NCBI GenBank assembly: GCA_050874385.1
Contig: JBNMKO010000034.1
Location: forward strand, 1-30,871
Length of the DNA stretch: 30,871 nucleotides
Source: CAG-882 sp050874385
GTDB taxonomy: Bacteria; Bacillota; Clostridia; Lachnospirales; Lachnospiraceae
Reading direction: 5' to 3'
Part shown: in pieces, positions 1 through 7,209 of the stretch
Position numbering within the stretch: the first letter of the stretch is position 1
How the letters are laid out: each line of letters begins with the position of its first letter
Notes under the pieces: model-generated
Told to the model about the DNA's origin: nothing
What the model saw: only the letters and a program-made list of their open reading frames with translations
Database searches by the model: none
Program-made: the position numbers and the translations under genes

Positions 1-1
1 G

Positions 2-43
2 ATAGATGAGCTTGTAAGCTTCCGCTTTGAACAGGAGGAATAG
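2..43 (+). CDS. 3' end of an upstream gene, probably fliJ (partial)
   Basis: An open frame enters from the left edge and stops at TAG 41-43. The 13 residues left read IDELVSFRFEQEE. FliJ is the usual gene immediately before the ylxF/fliK genes in fla/che operons, and a short charged C-terminus of this kind would suit it. That assignment rests on position, because 13 residues cannot identify a family. The AGGAGG site for the next gene lies inside this tail and its ATG follows one base after the stop, so the two genes are translationally coupled. Confidence 0.5.
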   Translation: MDELVSFRFEQEE

Positions 44-44
44 T

Positions 45-1283
45 ATGGCAGACGAACTAGATGACTTATTAGATGAACAACAGGAGGAAGAAGAAAAAAA
101 ATCCAATAAGCTGATTATCGTCCTTGTTACGATATTGATTGTTTTGATTTGGCTTGCGATATTCGTTCTGCTTGTCAAGCTGGATGTTGGAGGTTTTGGA
201 AGCAAGGTTTTGTATCCGGTGTTAAAGGATGTGCCGGTTATCAACAAGATTCTTCCTGCTGCATCTGACGAGCAGGTTGGAATTGACAGCAAATATCCAT
301 ATACAACACTTTCCGAGGCTATAGCAAGAATACAGGAGCTTGAAGATGAGAACCTTACTCTGAATGATGCTATAGCAGCAAACGCTGACACGATAGCAAG
401 TCTGACAGCCGAGGTTGCCAGATTGTCACCTTATGAGGCATATCAGAAGAACTATGAGGAACTTAAAAGACAGTTCGATGAGCAGATAGTGTTTGGAAAT
501 GATTATACAGGTAACTATGCTGCTGATCCTGCCACCTATATAAACTGGTACGAGCAGATGGATCCGGAGAATGCAGCAGCCATATATCAGATGGCTCTTG
601 AGAAGCAGGCGAGCAATCAGGTTGTAGTTGACCTCTCAACAACGTATTCAAAGATGAAGGCGGCACAGGCAGCGACAATTCTTGAGGAGATGACGGGAGA
701 CGAGGAGAAGGTTGCATCGATTCTCGCCAATATGACACAGGCGAATGCGGCATCAATTCTCCAGAGTATGACACCGACCTATGCGGCTAAGATTACGCTT
801 TTGATGTATCCGTCACCGTATACGGTTCAGGAGTACCGTGAAAACCGTGTTCAGGAGAGTCAGGGCAAGAACCCTGTCGGGAATCCTGATGGAACGCACG
901 ATGGCAGCAACGCGCCTATCGGTTCAACCGATTCAGGTAATTTGACAAGAAATCCTGATGCCATTAACAGTGTGTATAACAATAATACTAATGGCACTAC
1001 AACTAACAATGGAACCGGAACCAATACAAACGGAACAACGACGAATAACGGAACCGGAACCAATACAAACGGAACAACGACCAACAACGGAACCGGAACT
1101 AATACGAATGGTACGACAACCAACAACGGAACCGGAACCAATACTAATGGAACAGCGACGAATAATGGAACCGGAACTAATACGAATGGTACGACAACCA
1201 ACAACGGAACCGGAACCAACACTAATGGAACAGCGACGAACAACGGAACCGGAACCAATACTAATGGTACAGCAACACAATAA
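45..1283 (+). CDS. MotE/YlxF-like flagellar membrane protein with MgtE-N-type domain and a repetitive Asn-Gly-Thr tail
   Basis: The product has 412 residues. Residues 1-20 are acidic and probably cytoplasmic, a single membrane segment spans about 23-46, and a predicted coiled coil covers about 85-140. A helical region of MgtE intracellular N-domain type (about 170-265) contains repeated 'ILEEM/ILANM/ILQSM' helices. The last ~97 residues are seven exact-length 13-residue repeats rich in Asn, Gly and Thr. YlxF of Bacillus and MotE-family proteins have the TM, coiled coil and MgtE-N layout; MotE proteins are described as chaperones for stator-associated factors. Its place between fliJ and fliK matches ylxF. 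I chose ATG 45 over an upstream TTG at 27, because AGGAGG lies just before 45 and the TTG would put that site inside the coding region. Function here is inferred from family and position; the long repeat tail is unusual. Confidence 0.85.
   Translation: MADELDDLLDEQQEEEEKKSNKLIIVLVTILIVLIWLAIFVLLVKLDVGGFGSKVLYPVLKDVPVINKILPAASDEQVGIDSKYPYTTLSEAIARIQELEDENLTLNDAIAANADTIASLTAEVARLSPYEAYQKNYEELKRQFDEQIVFGNDYTGNYAADPATYINWYEQMDPENAAAIYQMALEKQASNQVVVDLSTTYSKMKAAQAATILEEMTGDEEKVASILANMTQANAASILQSMTPTYAAKITLLMYPSPYTVQEYRENRVQESQGKNPVGNPDGTHDGSNAPIGSTDSGNLTRNPDAINSVYNNNTNGTTTNNGTGTNTNGTTTNNGTGTNTNGTTTNNGTGTNTNGTTTNNGTGTNTNGTATNNGTGTNTNGTTTNNGTGTNTNGTATNNGTGTNTNGTATQ
990..1280 (+). repeat. In-frame 39-bp tandem repeat (7 units plus a partial eighth)
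   Basis: Units start at 990, 1029, 1068, 1107, 1146, 1185 and 1224, and an 18-base partial copy (1263-1280) ends at the stop codon. Each unit encodes 13 residues of pattern NGT[T/A]TNNGTGTNT. Copies differ mainly at third positions and at one Thr/Ala site, which points to unit duplication followed by drift. The period is a multiple of three, so gain or loss of units would keep the frame and change only tail length. Confidence 0.95.
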
Positions 1284-1298
1284 TGTTACTAAATGGTA

Positions 1299-1320
1299 GT
1301 TATCCGCTTTTGCGGTTGAC
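1299..1320 (+). other. Short imperfect hairpin in the gap before fliK
   Basis: CCGC and GCGG (1304-1307 and 1312-1315) flank a TTTT loop. Pairing can extend outward to about 9 bp with one mismatch and one G-U. The 78-base gap between the MotE-like gene and fliK holds only this hairpin, an AT-rich stretch and the fliK ribosome site. No U-run follows, so it is not a clear terminator. It may be an RNA processing or stability element. Confidence 0.3.
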
Positions 1321-1361
1321 TATATATAAAAAATTAAATTTGGGAAAGGAGGAAACACAAA

Positions 1362-2729
1362 ATGGCAAACACTGTGGTAAATAATTACACTAATGTACAG
1401 AATAACAGCACAAAAAATATCAGCGGCAATTACAACTATGCAAAGAAAAGCTCTGCGAGCGCTGTCAATAAGTCTTTTGGAAATCTTATGCAGAACTCTA
1501 TGAATAAGATGACAGATATTGTCAACACAAAGAGTACTTCAGAGAAGATGTCCACAAGGCGCTCACAGGTTGAGTACATTGTTAGGGGAGCAAAGCATAC
1601 CGGCGATGGAAAGACAGTAGATGAAAGTGTAATGACAGGAGACCTCAAAGCACTTACAAGTGAGGTGAAGGCGGTTGTCTGTGCAGTTCTTGACATGACG
1701 GACGAGGAGCTTGAGAGACTTCTTGCCGAGAGTGGAATGTGTGTTACGGATTTGCTTGTTCAGAACAATCTTGCTGATTTTGTTTCACAGGCGCTTGCTG
1801 ACGGAGACACTTTAAAGCTTCTCACGGACAGCAATATTTCTGAGATGTTTACCCAGCTCAGTGATGATTTGAAGTCACTTTTGGCTGACTCAGCGGACGA
1901 GCTTGGCATCAGCACGGAGGAGCTTACAAATCTTATGCAGCTTGCACAGACAAATACGGATAGCATCAATCCGGCTGATGAAAAATTTAATGCTGCATTT
2001 GAGACAGTAAATGATGACCAGGAGGTGCGCAGTGTCAATGACAATGTGACCAAAGAAGGTCAGCAGGAAAATGTGAATGCTGAGAATACAGGTGAGGTTA
2101 AGCTCGAGGAGAAGGTTACAATCAATTCCGACAAGAGCAGTTCCAATTCAGAAATGATGGAAAATGGAAATGAAAGTCTTTCCAGTCAGTTTCTTGAGAC
2201 TTTGATGGGAAATGTCGATAATGCCGTTGGAGCATCAGCGGACAGCGCATTTGAGGGATACTCAGTCAGAGGTGAGGATATTGTAAGACAGCTCGTTGAT
2301 GCAATAAAAGTCAATGTCGACAGCACATTCTCGGAGATGGAGCTTCAGCTTCAGCCGGAGAATTTAGGTAAGCTTCATCTTCTCATTTCTTCAAGGAATG
2401 GTATTATATCGGCACAGCTTATGGCTGAGAACGACGATGTAAAGAATGCTATTGAGAACCAGCTTGTAATGTTAAAGGACAGCTTTGACCAGCAGGGACT
2501 TAAAGTTGACGCAGTTGAGGTCACTGTTCAGGCACATGGCTTTGAGATGGGAAGAAATCTCGAGGGCAGAAATGAGAACCCGCAGGATGATGGCAATCAC
2601 AGGTCTTCAAGACAGCTCACTCTAGACCAGATAAACGCTATAATAGGCGATGATGAGGCGACGGATGAGGATGTTCTTGCGGCTGAGATGATGAGAGCCA
2701 CAGGCGGAAATGTAGATTATATGGTATAA
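1362..2729 (+). CDS. fliK: Flagellar hook-length control protein FliK
   Basis: The product has 455 residues. FliK is secreted through the flagellar export gate, measures hook length, and acts on FlhB to switch export from hook to filament substrates. The C-terminal Flg_hook domain is clear at about residues 320-395: it has the family signature 'LQLQPENLGKLHLLISS' followed by a segment matching 'AQLMAENDDVKNAIENQL' and an 'LKDSFDQQGLKVDAVEV' stretch. The N-terminal two-thirds is low in hydrophobics, rich in Asn, Ser, Asp and Glu, and probably extended, as expected for the ruler part. ATG 1362 follows AAAGGAGG at good spacing. It sits just before flgD, the usual neighbour. A 112-base gap follows. 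Confidence 0.95.
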   Translation: MANTVVNNYTNVQNNSTKNISGNYNYAKKSSASAVNKSFGNLMQNSMNKMTDIVNTKSTSEKMSTRRSQVEYIVRGAKHTGDGKTVDESVMTGDLKALTSEVKAVVCAVLDMTDEELERLLAESGMCVTDLLVQNNLADFVSQALADGDTLKLLTDSNISEMFTQLSDDLKSLLADSADELGISTEELTNLMQLAQTNTDSINPADEKFNAAFETVNDDQEVRSVNDNVTKEGQQENVNAENTGEVKLEEKVTINSDKSSSNSEMMENGNESLSSQFLETLMGNVDNAVGASADSAFEGYSVRGEDIVRQLVDAIKVNVDSTFSEMELQLQPENLGKLHLLISSRNGIISAQLMAENDDVKNAIENQLVMLKDSFDQQGLKVDAVEVTVQAHGFEMGRNLEGRNENPQDDGNHRSSRQLTLDQINAIIGDDEATDEDVLAAEMMRATGGNVDYMV

Positions 2730-2733
2730 TGAG

Positions 2734-2801
2734 TGCAAGTGAGTTAATCTGTTTGCATGGTTAACGCGCGGCGAAATTATTGAGTGAGCTGTACAAGCTC
2801 A
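2734..2801 (+). other. Competing small inverted repeats in the fliK-flgD gap
   Basis: The 112-base gap holds several possible stems: TGCAA/TTGCA (2734-2738 with 2753-2757), GTTAA/TTAAC (2743-2747 with 2761-2765), and TGAGCT/AGCTCA (2785-2790 with 2796-2801, 5-base loop). The first two compete with each other. No U-tract follows any of them. I see no promoter with both elements here. These may fold the message locally, but short stems like these also arise by chance. Confidence 0.25.
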
Positions 2802-2841
2802 GAAATTGGCAACATCAAATAATTAGAAAGGAGACAAAGAA

Positions 2842-3363
2842 ATGGCAATAAGTGCAGCTATTGTAGATGGCAAGATATATGCCAACACCACACCTGATAA
2901 TTTGTCAGAGGATACCAAGGGCACTTCGACTATGGGCAAAGACCAGTTCTTAAAGATTCTTGTAGCCGAGATGCAGTATCAGGACCCTCTTGAGCCGACC
3001 ACCAACACAGAGTGGGTATCGCAGATGGCAACCTTCTCACAGATTGAGGAGTTACAGAACATGTCGGATGCGATGACAAAGGGACAGGCGCAGAACCTTG
3101 TAGGAAAGTATGTAATCATGGCACCTACAGACAGCAATGGTGAGACAAAGTATGTCAGCGGAAAGGTTCAGACAGTTGAAATCCGTGAGGATGGCACATA
3201 TCTTTCCATAAACGATTACCTTTACAATATCGATGATTTGTATTCGGTTGTCGATGAGGATTACTATAAGAAGTTGACAGAAGAGGTAAATAATGGAAGC
3301 TCTGGAAGTTCGGACAGCAGCAGTTCGGACAGTGGAAGTTCAGACAGCAGTTCAGATAAATAA
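2842..3363 (+). CDS. flgD: Flagellar hook-capping protein FlgD with a serine-rich tail
   Basis: The product has 173 residues. FlgD caps the growing hook and is needed for FlgE assembly. The conserved N-terminal region is unmistakable at about residues 30-75: 'MGKDQFLKILVAEMQYQDPL' followed by 'FSQIEELQNM'. The protein is short, close to the compact Bacillus form, with a small beta-rich region up to about residue 148. It ends in about 24 residues made almost entirely of Ser, Gly and Asp, encoded by simple repeats of AGTTCGGACAGC type. ATG 2842 is preceded by AAAGGAGA. Upstream is fliK and downstream a TIGR02530-type protein, the standard order. Confidence 0.95.
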   Translation: MAISAAIVDGKIYANTTPDNLSEDTKGTSTMGKDQFLKILVAEMQYQDPLEPTTNTEWVSQMATFSQIEELQNMSDAMTKGQAQNLVGKYVIMAPTDSNGETKYVSGKVQTVEIREDGTYLSINDYLYNIDDLYSVVDEDYYKKLTEEVNNGSSGSSDSSSSDSGSSDSSSDK

Positions 3364-3436
3364 TGGTTGCAAAAAGAGTTAAAATGCTGTAAATATTTAG
3401 ATGGACAGTCTGAAATTTTGAGGAGAGGAACGAATT

Positions 3437-3853
3437 ATGGAAATTAAAAACAACGTTTATTCCTCCATAGAACAGATTACAGGGCAATATCTGAATCAAA
3501 AGACAAAGGAGAGCAGGGATGCAGCCGCTATGCAGAACATGTCCTTTGAGGATGTGTTAAAACAGCAGTGGCAGACTAAGCAAAATTCAGCCACGGATGG
3601 CAGTTTGAGGTTTTCAAAGCATGCAGGCGAGCGTTTAAGGCAGAGAAATATAACATTGTCCGATGAACAGATGAAGAGACTTCAGGATGGTGCCAAGAAA
3701 GCAGAAGAAAAGGGCATCAAGGAGTCGCTTGTAATAATGGACAGCCTTTCATTTATCGTGAATACCAAGAGCAACACGGTGATCACGGCGATGGAGCAAA
3801 GCGGTGATGCTGAAAATGTATACACTAATATTGATGGAGCCGTTATAATATAG
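3437..3853 (+). CDS. Flagellar operon protein of TIGR02530 type
   Basis: The product has 138 residues. It belongs to a small family found between flgD and flgE in Firmicutes and named only as 'flagellar operon protein'. The family core is clear from residue 58 on: 'RFSKHAGERLRQRNITLS', an amphipathic 'MKRLQDGAKKAEEKGIKES' helix, then 'SLSFIVNTKSNTVITAM' and a C-terminal 'NVYTNIDGAVII', the conserved ending of this family. There is no signal peptide or membrane segment. The N-terminal ~55 residues are variable and hydrophilic. A role in hook assembly is inferred from position only. GAGGAGAGG precedes the ATG. Confidence 0.88.
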   Translation: MEIKNNVYSSIEQITGQYLNQKTKESRDAAAMQNMSFEDVLKQQWQTKQNSATDGSLRFSKHAGERLRQRNITLSDEQMKRLQDGAKKAEEKGIKESLVIMDSLSFIVNTKSNTVITAMEQSGDAENVYTNIDGAVII

Positions 3854-3858
3854 CTGGA

Positions 3859-3924
3859 CCGATAAGGAGGCTAGAGTCCCTGATTGACGGACGGGACTTG
3901 ATTATCGGCTCCCTAATCAGGAGG
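3859..3924 (+). promoter_or_regulatory. flgE leader with two mutually exclusive RNA folds around the ribosome site
   Basis: Fold A is a nested hairpin: CCGATAA (3859-3865) pairs with TTATCGG (3902-3908), and inside it AGTCCC (3875-3880) pairs with GGGACT (3893-3898). It leaves the flgE Shine-Dalgarno AGGAGG (3919-3924) free. Fold B pairs CCTGATT (3879-3885) with AATCAGG (3915-3921), which covers the first bases of that Shine-Dalgarno and uses bases that fold A needs. A second GGAGG (3866-3870) sits in the bulge of fold A and has no start codon behind it. The layout suggests translational control of the hook gene. This is inference from base pairing only. Confidence 0.45.
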
Positions 3925-3934
3925 AACAAATACT

Positions 3935-5242
3935 ATGATGAGAGCACTTTTTTCTGGTGTTGCAGGTCTTAAAACACACCAGACAAAGATGGATGTTATT
4001 GGTAATAACATCGCAAACGTAAATACTGTCGGATATAAGGCGCAGAGCGTATCCTTCAGTGATGTGTTGTACCAGACAACACAGAGTGCATCCGGACCTA
4101 ACGCGTCAACCGGCAGAGGTGGTACGAATGCCATGCAGATTGGTCTTGGTTCTAAGGTTGCGGCAATGAGCACGTCAGTGTCAGACTCAGGTGGTTCACA
4201 GGCAACAAACAATCCATTTGACCTTATGATAAACGGTGACTCAATGTTCATCGTAAATGATGGAACACAGAACTTCTTCACAAGAGCAGGAAACTTTACA
4301 ACAGATGCCGCCGGTAATCTTGTGACAAGTGCGGGATATTCCGTAATGGGCTGGCAAGCAGATGCAGATGGAGTAATACAGAGGGGAACAGTAAGTCCGT
4401 TGGCAATTTACAGCGCGGAGAATACATATGCTAATCCTGAGCAGACGACAGCCGCAAGAATAACAGGTAACATCAACAAGAACGATGAGAGCTTTACATC
4501 GGCTGCCGGGTCTATATCCACGAATGTAAGTTTTTATGATAACCTTGGATATGAATACAGGGCTACGCTCTCGATAGTTCAGGATGCTAATGACCCGTAC
4601 AGCTACAATGTCACATGTACAGGAATGGCTTGCAATGGCACGGATATGGGACTTACAGATGCAGAACTTCAGGCAGTGCTCAACAATTACAACATAACCT
4701 TCAACGATGCAGACGGAAGCCTTGCAACAGGTAACCCAATGACACTTACGGTGACAGGTCTTGGAAATTCATTCAGTCAGGATATTTCAGTTGATATCTC
4801 CCAGATAACCTGTTTTGGTAAGGATACATCACTTACTCCTAAAAAGGGTGATGCTCAGGAACTTAACGCAGGTCTTGCCGCAGGTAAAATGTCATCGGTA
4901 AGCATTCAGACGGATGGTAAGATTGTTGCCGGCTACGACAACGGTGATACCAAAGTACTCGGTCAGATAGTTGTTGCGACATTTGCCAACCTTGCAGGTC
5001 TTGAGAAGGCAGGTTCCAACCTGTACACGGCGACTATGAACTCCGGTGAGTTTGACGGTATCGGTCAGGATATAACAGCTGATGGCGGTTCATTCGCACC
5101 TGGTTATGTCGAGATGTCAAATGTTGATCTCGCAGGTCAGTTTACCGATATGATTACCACACAGAGAGGTTTCCAGGCTAACTCAAGAATTATAACAGTA
5201 TCGGATACTCTCTTGGAGGAGCTTATAAATCTCAAGAGATAA
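3935..5242 (+). CDS. flgE: Flagellar hook protein FlgE
   Basis: The product has 435 residues. FlgE polymerises into the extracellular hook, the universal joint between rod and filament. The N-terminal rod/hook signature 'GLKTHQTKMDVIGNNIANVN' is at about residues 11-30, followed by 'TVGYKAQSVSFSDVL'. The C-terminal D0 helix, with 'VDLAGQFTDMITTQRGFQAN' near residues 390-410, is equally typical. The middle (about 85-370) holds the variable D1/D2 beta domains. The length matches common FlgE proteins. Two ATGs stand in tandem at 3935 and 3938; the first has the better spacing (10 bases) from AGGAGG 3919-3924. An unusual structured leader precedes it, and an epimerase gene follows 27 bases later. 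Confidence 0.97.
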   Translation: MMRALFSGVAGLKTHQTKMDVIGNNIANVNTVGYKAQSVSFSDVLYQTTQSASGPNASTGRGGTNAMQIGLGSKVAAMSTSVSDSGGSQATNNPFDLMINGDSMFIVNDGTQNFFTRAGNFTTDAAGNLVTSAGYSVMGWQADADGVIQRGTVSPLAIYSAENTYANPEQTTAARITGNINKNDESFTSAAGSISTNVSFYDNLGYEYRATLSIVQDANDPYSYNVTCTGMACNGTDMGLTDAELQAVLNNYNITFNDADGSLATGNPMTLTVTGLGNSFSQDISVDISQITCFGKDTSLTPKKGDAQELNAGLAAGKMSSVSIQTDGKIVAGYDNGDTKVLGQIVVATFANLAGLEKAGSNLYTATMNSGEFDGIGQDITADGGSFAPGYVEMSNVDLAGQFTDMITTQRGFQANSRIITVSDTLLEELINLKR

Positions 5243-5269
5243 TTAAAATCATTATTTTAGGAGCATACC

Positions 5270-6169
5270 ATGAAATCAGTCACTATTATAGGAGCTAACA
5301 GTTATATAGCAAGAAATCTGATTAGGTACATTGAAGAAAATGTGCCGGATATAAGCTTGTATCTATATGACAGGGGAAGTGAACATAAGGACGGGTGCAA
5401 TGGATATGCTCCTGTTAATGTCCTTGACGAAGAGTCGGTGTCAAAGGTAAATTTTGATGTGGATGCCGTCATATTGTTTACCGGAAAGACGGGAACGTAT
5501 GCGGGCTTTGACAATCCGGCAGAGTTTGTGGATGTGAATGAGCTTGGGCTTTTAAATGTTCTCAATGCAATGAGAAAATCGGGGACAAATGCCAAGCTGG
5601 TATTTCCGTCGACGAGACTTGTATATAAAGGCAAGGATGAGCCGCTTGTTGAGGATGATGAAAAAGAGTTCAAGACAATATATGCGGTAAACAAATATGC
5701 GTGTGAGCAGTATTTGAAGGTGTACTCAAATGTATTTGGAATACGTTACTGCATATTTAGAATTTGTGTGCCATACGGAAGCCTTCTTGAGGGTGTCAGT
5801 TCGTATGGAACGGCTGAGTTCTTTGTTGGCAGAGCAAAAACAGGCAGTAATATTTCGCTTTATGGCAGAGGTGAGGTTAAAAGAACCCTAACATACATCG
5901 GCGATTTGTGCAGCACTATAGTTGAAGGTGCATTGTCGAAAGAGTGTGTCAATGATATCTACAATATAGGCGGAGAGACGTACAGCCTGCATGACATGGC
6001 ATACGAGATTGCACAAAAATATGGTGTTAAGTTAGAATATACACCTTGGCCTGAGAGTGCTGTCAAGATTGAGTCCGGGAGCACTGTGTTTGACAGCAGT
6101 AAGCTCGACGGTATTATTGGAAATCTTAGGCGCATGACATATAAAAAGTGGATAGGAGGGGGAGAATGA
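5270..6169 (+). CDS. NAD-dependent epimerase/dehydratase family protein (extended SDR)
   Basis: The product has 299 residues. It has the fold signals of extended short-chain dehydrogenases acting on nucleotide sugars: an N-terminal Rossmann beta-alpha unit, a Ser/Thr pair in 'VFPSTRLVY' near residue 115, the catalytic YxxxK (Y138, K142), and 'FRICVPYG' after it. The dinucleotide-binding loop is degenerate: it reads GANSYIA from G8, where the family normally has GxxGxxG. It lies between flgE and swrD, where Bacillus has no such gene, and its stop overlaps the swrD start (ATGA, 6166-6169), so it is a fixed part of the operon. A role in sugar supply for flagellin or surface glycosylation is a guess from context. 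The substrate cannot be read from sequence. AGGAG precedes the ATG. Confidence 0.8.
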   Translation: MKSVTIIGANSYIARNLIRYIEENVPDISLYLYDRGSEHKDGCNGYAPVNVLDEESVSKVNFDVDAVILFTGKTGTYAGFDNPAEFVDVNELGLLNVLNAMRKSGTNAKLVFPSTRLVYKGKDEPLVEDDEKEFKTIYAVNKYACEQYLKVYSNVFGIRYCIFRICVPYGSLLEGVSSYGTAEFFVGRAKTGSNISLYGRGEVKRTLTYIGDLCSTIVEGALSKECVNDIYNIGGETYSLHDMAYEIAQKYGVKLEYTPWPESAVKIESGSTVFDSSKLDGIIGNLRRMTYKKWIGGGE

Positions 6170-6372
6170 TAGACCTTACGCGGCTTAACGGAGTGACATT
6201 TACTGTCAACAGTGATTTGATAGAAATAATAGAGGAAACACCCGATACGGTGGTGACACTTACGACGGGTAAAAAATTAATTGTAAAAGAAAGTAGACAA
6301 CAAATAAAAAATTTAGTATTATCTTATAAGAGGAAAATTTATATTGAAAGAGAGACTTTGGAAGAAGTTTGA
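6166..6372 (+). CDS. swrD: SwrD/FlbD family flagellar protein
   Basis: The product has 68 residues. It matches the small FlbD/SwrD (YlzI) family along its whole length: 'MIDLTRLNGVTFTVNSDLIE', then 'IEETPDTVVTLTTGKKLIV' and a basic C-terminus. In Bacillus SwrD is needed for full motor torque and swarming and is thought to act on the stators. I chose ATG 6166 over an upstream GTG at 6148, because AGGAGGGGG (6154-6162) sits at the right distance from 6166 and the family starts with 'MI.LTRLNG'. Its start overlaps the epimerase stop by four bases. The stator genes motA and motB follow at once, which fits a stator role. Confidence 0.92.
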   Translation: MIDLTRLNGVTFTVNSDLIEIIEETPDTVVTLTTGKKLIVKESRQQIKNLVLSYKRKIYIERETLEEV

Positions 6373-6405
6373 CATACAAATAATGATGACTGGTAGGTGA
6401 GCAAA

Positions 6406-7209
6406 GTGGATTTAGCTACAATAATTGGTTTAGTTTTATGTTTCGGATTCACAGTATATGGAATTATTTCAGGTGATGGTTTCGGTGTTGTGGGAAGCTT
6501 TATTGATCCCGGTTCCATTGCGATTACAATCGGTGGAGCGTTCGGTGCGTGTCTTACGATGAACAAGATGCCTGATTTTGTGAATGGACTCAAGGGATTT
6601 ACACTTGCTATAAAGGACAAGAAGGTTGACCATGCTGATACGATTAAGAAGATTATCGAGCTCTCGAACCTTGCGAGAAAGGAAGGACTCCTTGCTCTCG
6701 AGGAAGCAGCGGAGGGACTTGATGACCCGTTTTTGAAGAAGGGTGTACTCCTTATAGTAGATGGTACGGAGCCGGATTTGGTAAGAGCAATCCTTGAGAC
6801 GGAGCTTAGTAATCTTGAGGCAAGACATAAGAAGGTTTACGGTTTCTGGGAGAACTTAGCAGGTATGGGTCCTGCATGGGGAATGATTGGTACACTTATC
6901 GGACTTATCAAGATGCTCCAGAACATGTCAGACCCGTCTGCCATCGGACCTGCGATGGCGGTTGCCCTCATCACCACATTCTATGGTTCGCTTCTTGCTA
7001 ACTGGCTTGCAACGCCGACAGCGATTAAGCTTCGTGCGAACAATGAGATAGAGGTAACTCTCAAAGAGGTTATGATAGAAGGTCTGTTGTCAATACAGGC
7101 AGGAGAGAACCCAAGAGTTATCGAGGAGAAGTTAAAATCATTCCTTTCACCTGCTGAGAGAAATAAATTTAGCAGTGATGAGGGAAGCGGACAGGCAGGT
7201 GAGGCTTAA
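6406..7209 (+). CDS. motA: Flagellar motor stator protein MotA
   Basis: The product has 267 residues. MotA forms, with MotB, the ion channel that drives rotation. The four membrane segments lie at about 3-21, 29-48, 149-172 and 183-204. 'PGSIAITIGG' in the second, 'GMGPAWGMIGTLIGL' in the third and 'AVALITTFYGSLLAN' in the fourth are typical MotA signatures. The cytoplasmic loop between segments 2 and 3 carries the charged region that meets FliG. I chose GTG 6406 (MDLATIIGL, the common MotA start) over GTG 6397, because AGGTGA (6395-6400) is correctly spaced for 6406 and overlaps 6397. The stop codon overlaps the motB ATG by one base. Confidence 0.96.
   Translation: MDLATIIGLVLCFGFTVYGIISGDGFGVVGSFIDPGSIAITIGGAFGACLTMNKMPDFVNGLKGFTLAIKDKKVDHADTIKKIIELSNLARKEGLLALEEAAEGLDDPFLKKGVLLIVDGTEPDLVRAILETELSNLEARHKKVYGFWENLAGMGPAWGMIGTLIGLIKMLQNMSDPSAIGPAMAVALITTFYGSLLANWLATPTAIKLRANNEIEVTLKEVMIEGLLSIQAGENPRVIEEKLKSFLSPAERNKFSSDEGSGQAGEA

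Noticed and set aside
860..1258. Minus-strand open frame rich in Val, Pro and Leu opposite the end of the MotE-like gene
   Set aside because: It is the mirror of the 39-bp repeat, which has no stops on the other strand. It has no ribosome site, and all neighbouring genes are on the + strand.
990..1280. CRISPR-like periodic repeats
   Set aside because: The units are contiguous 39-base coding repeats with no unique spacers and no cas genes nearby.
3858..3865. ACCGATAA, similar to a sigma-D (sigma-28) -10 element, upstream of flgE
   Set aside because: There is no TAAA-type -35 at the required 14-16 base distance, and the bases are explained by pairing with TTATCGG in the leader hairpin.
3863..3892. 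AAGGAGG at 3864-3870 as the ribosome site of a tiny leader peptide
   Set aside because: No ATG, GTG or TTG stands at a usable distance with an open frame of any length.
6369..6397. Perfect TTGACA -35 box before motA
   Set aside because: No -10-like hexamer lies 16-18 bases downstream (GGTAGG at that position), and the hexamer overlaps the swrD stop codon region.
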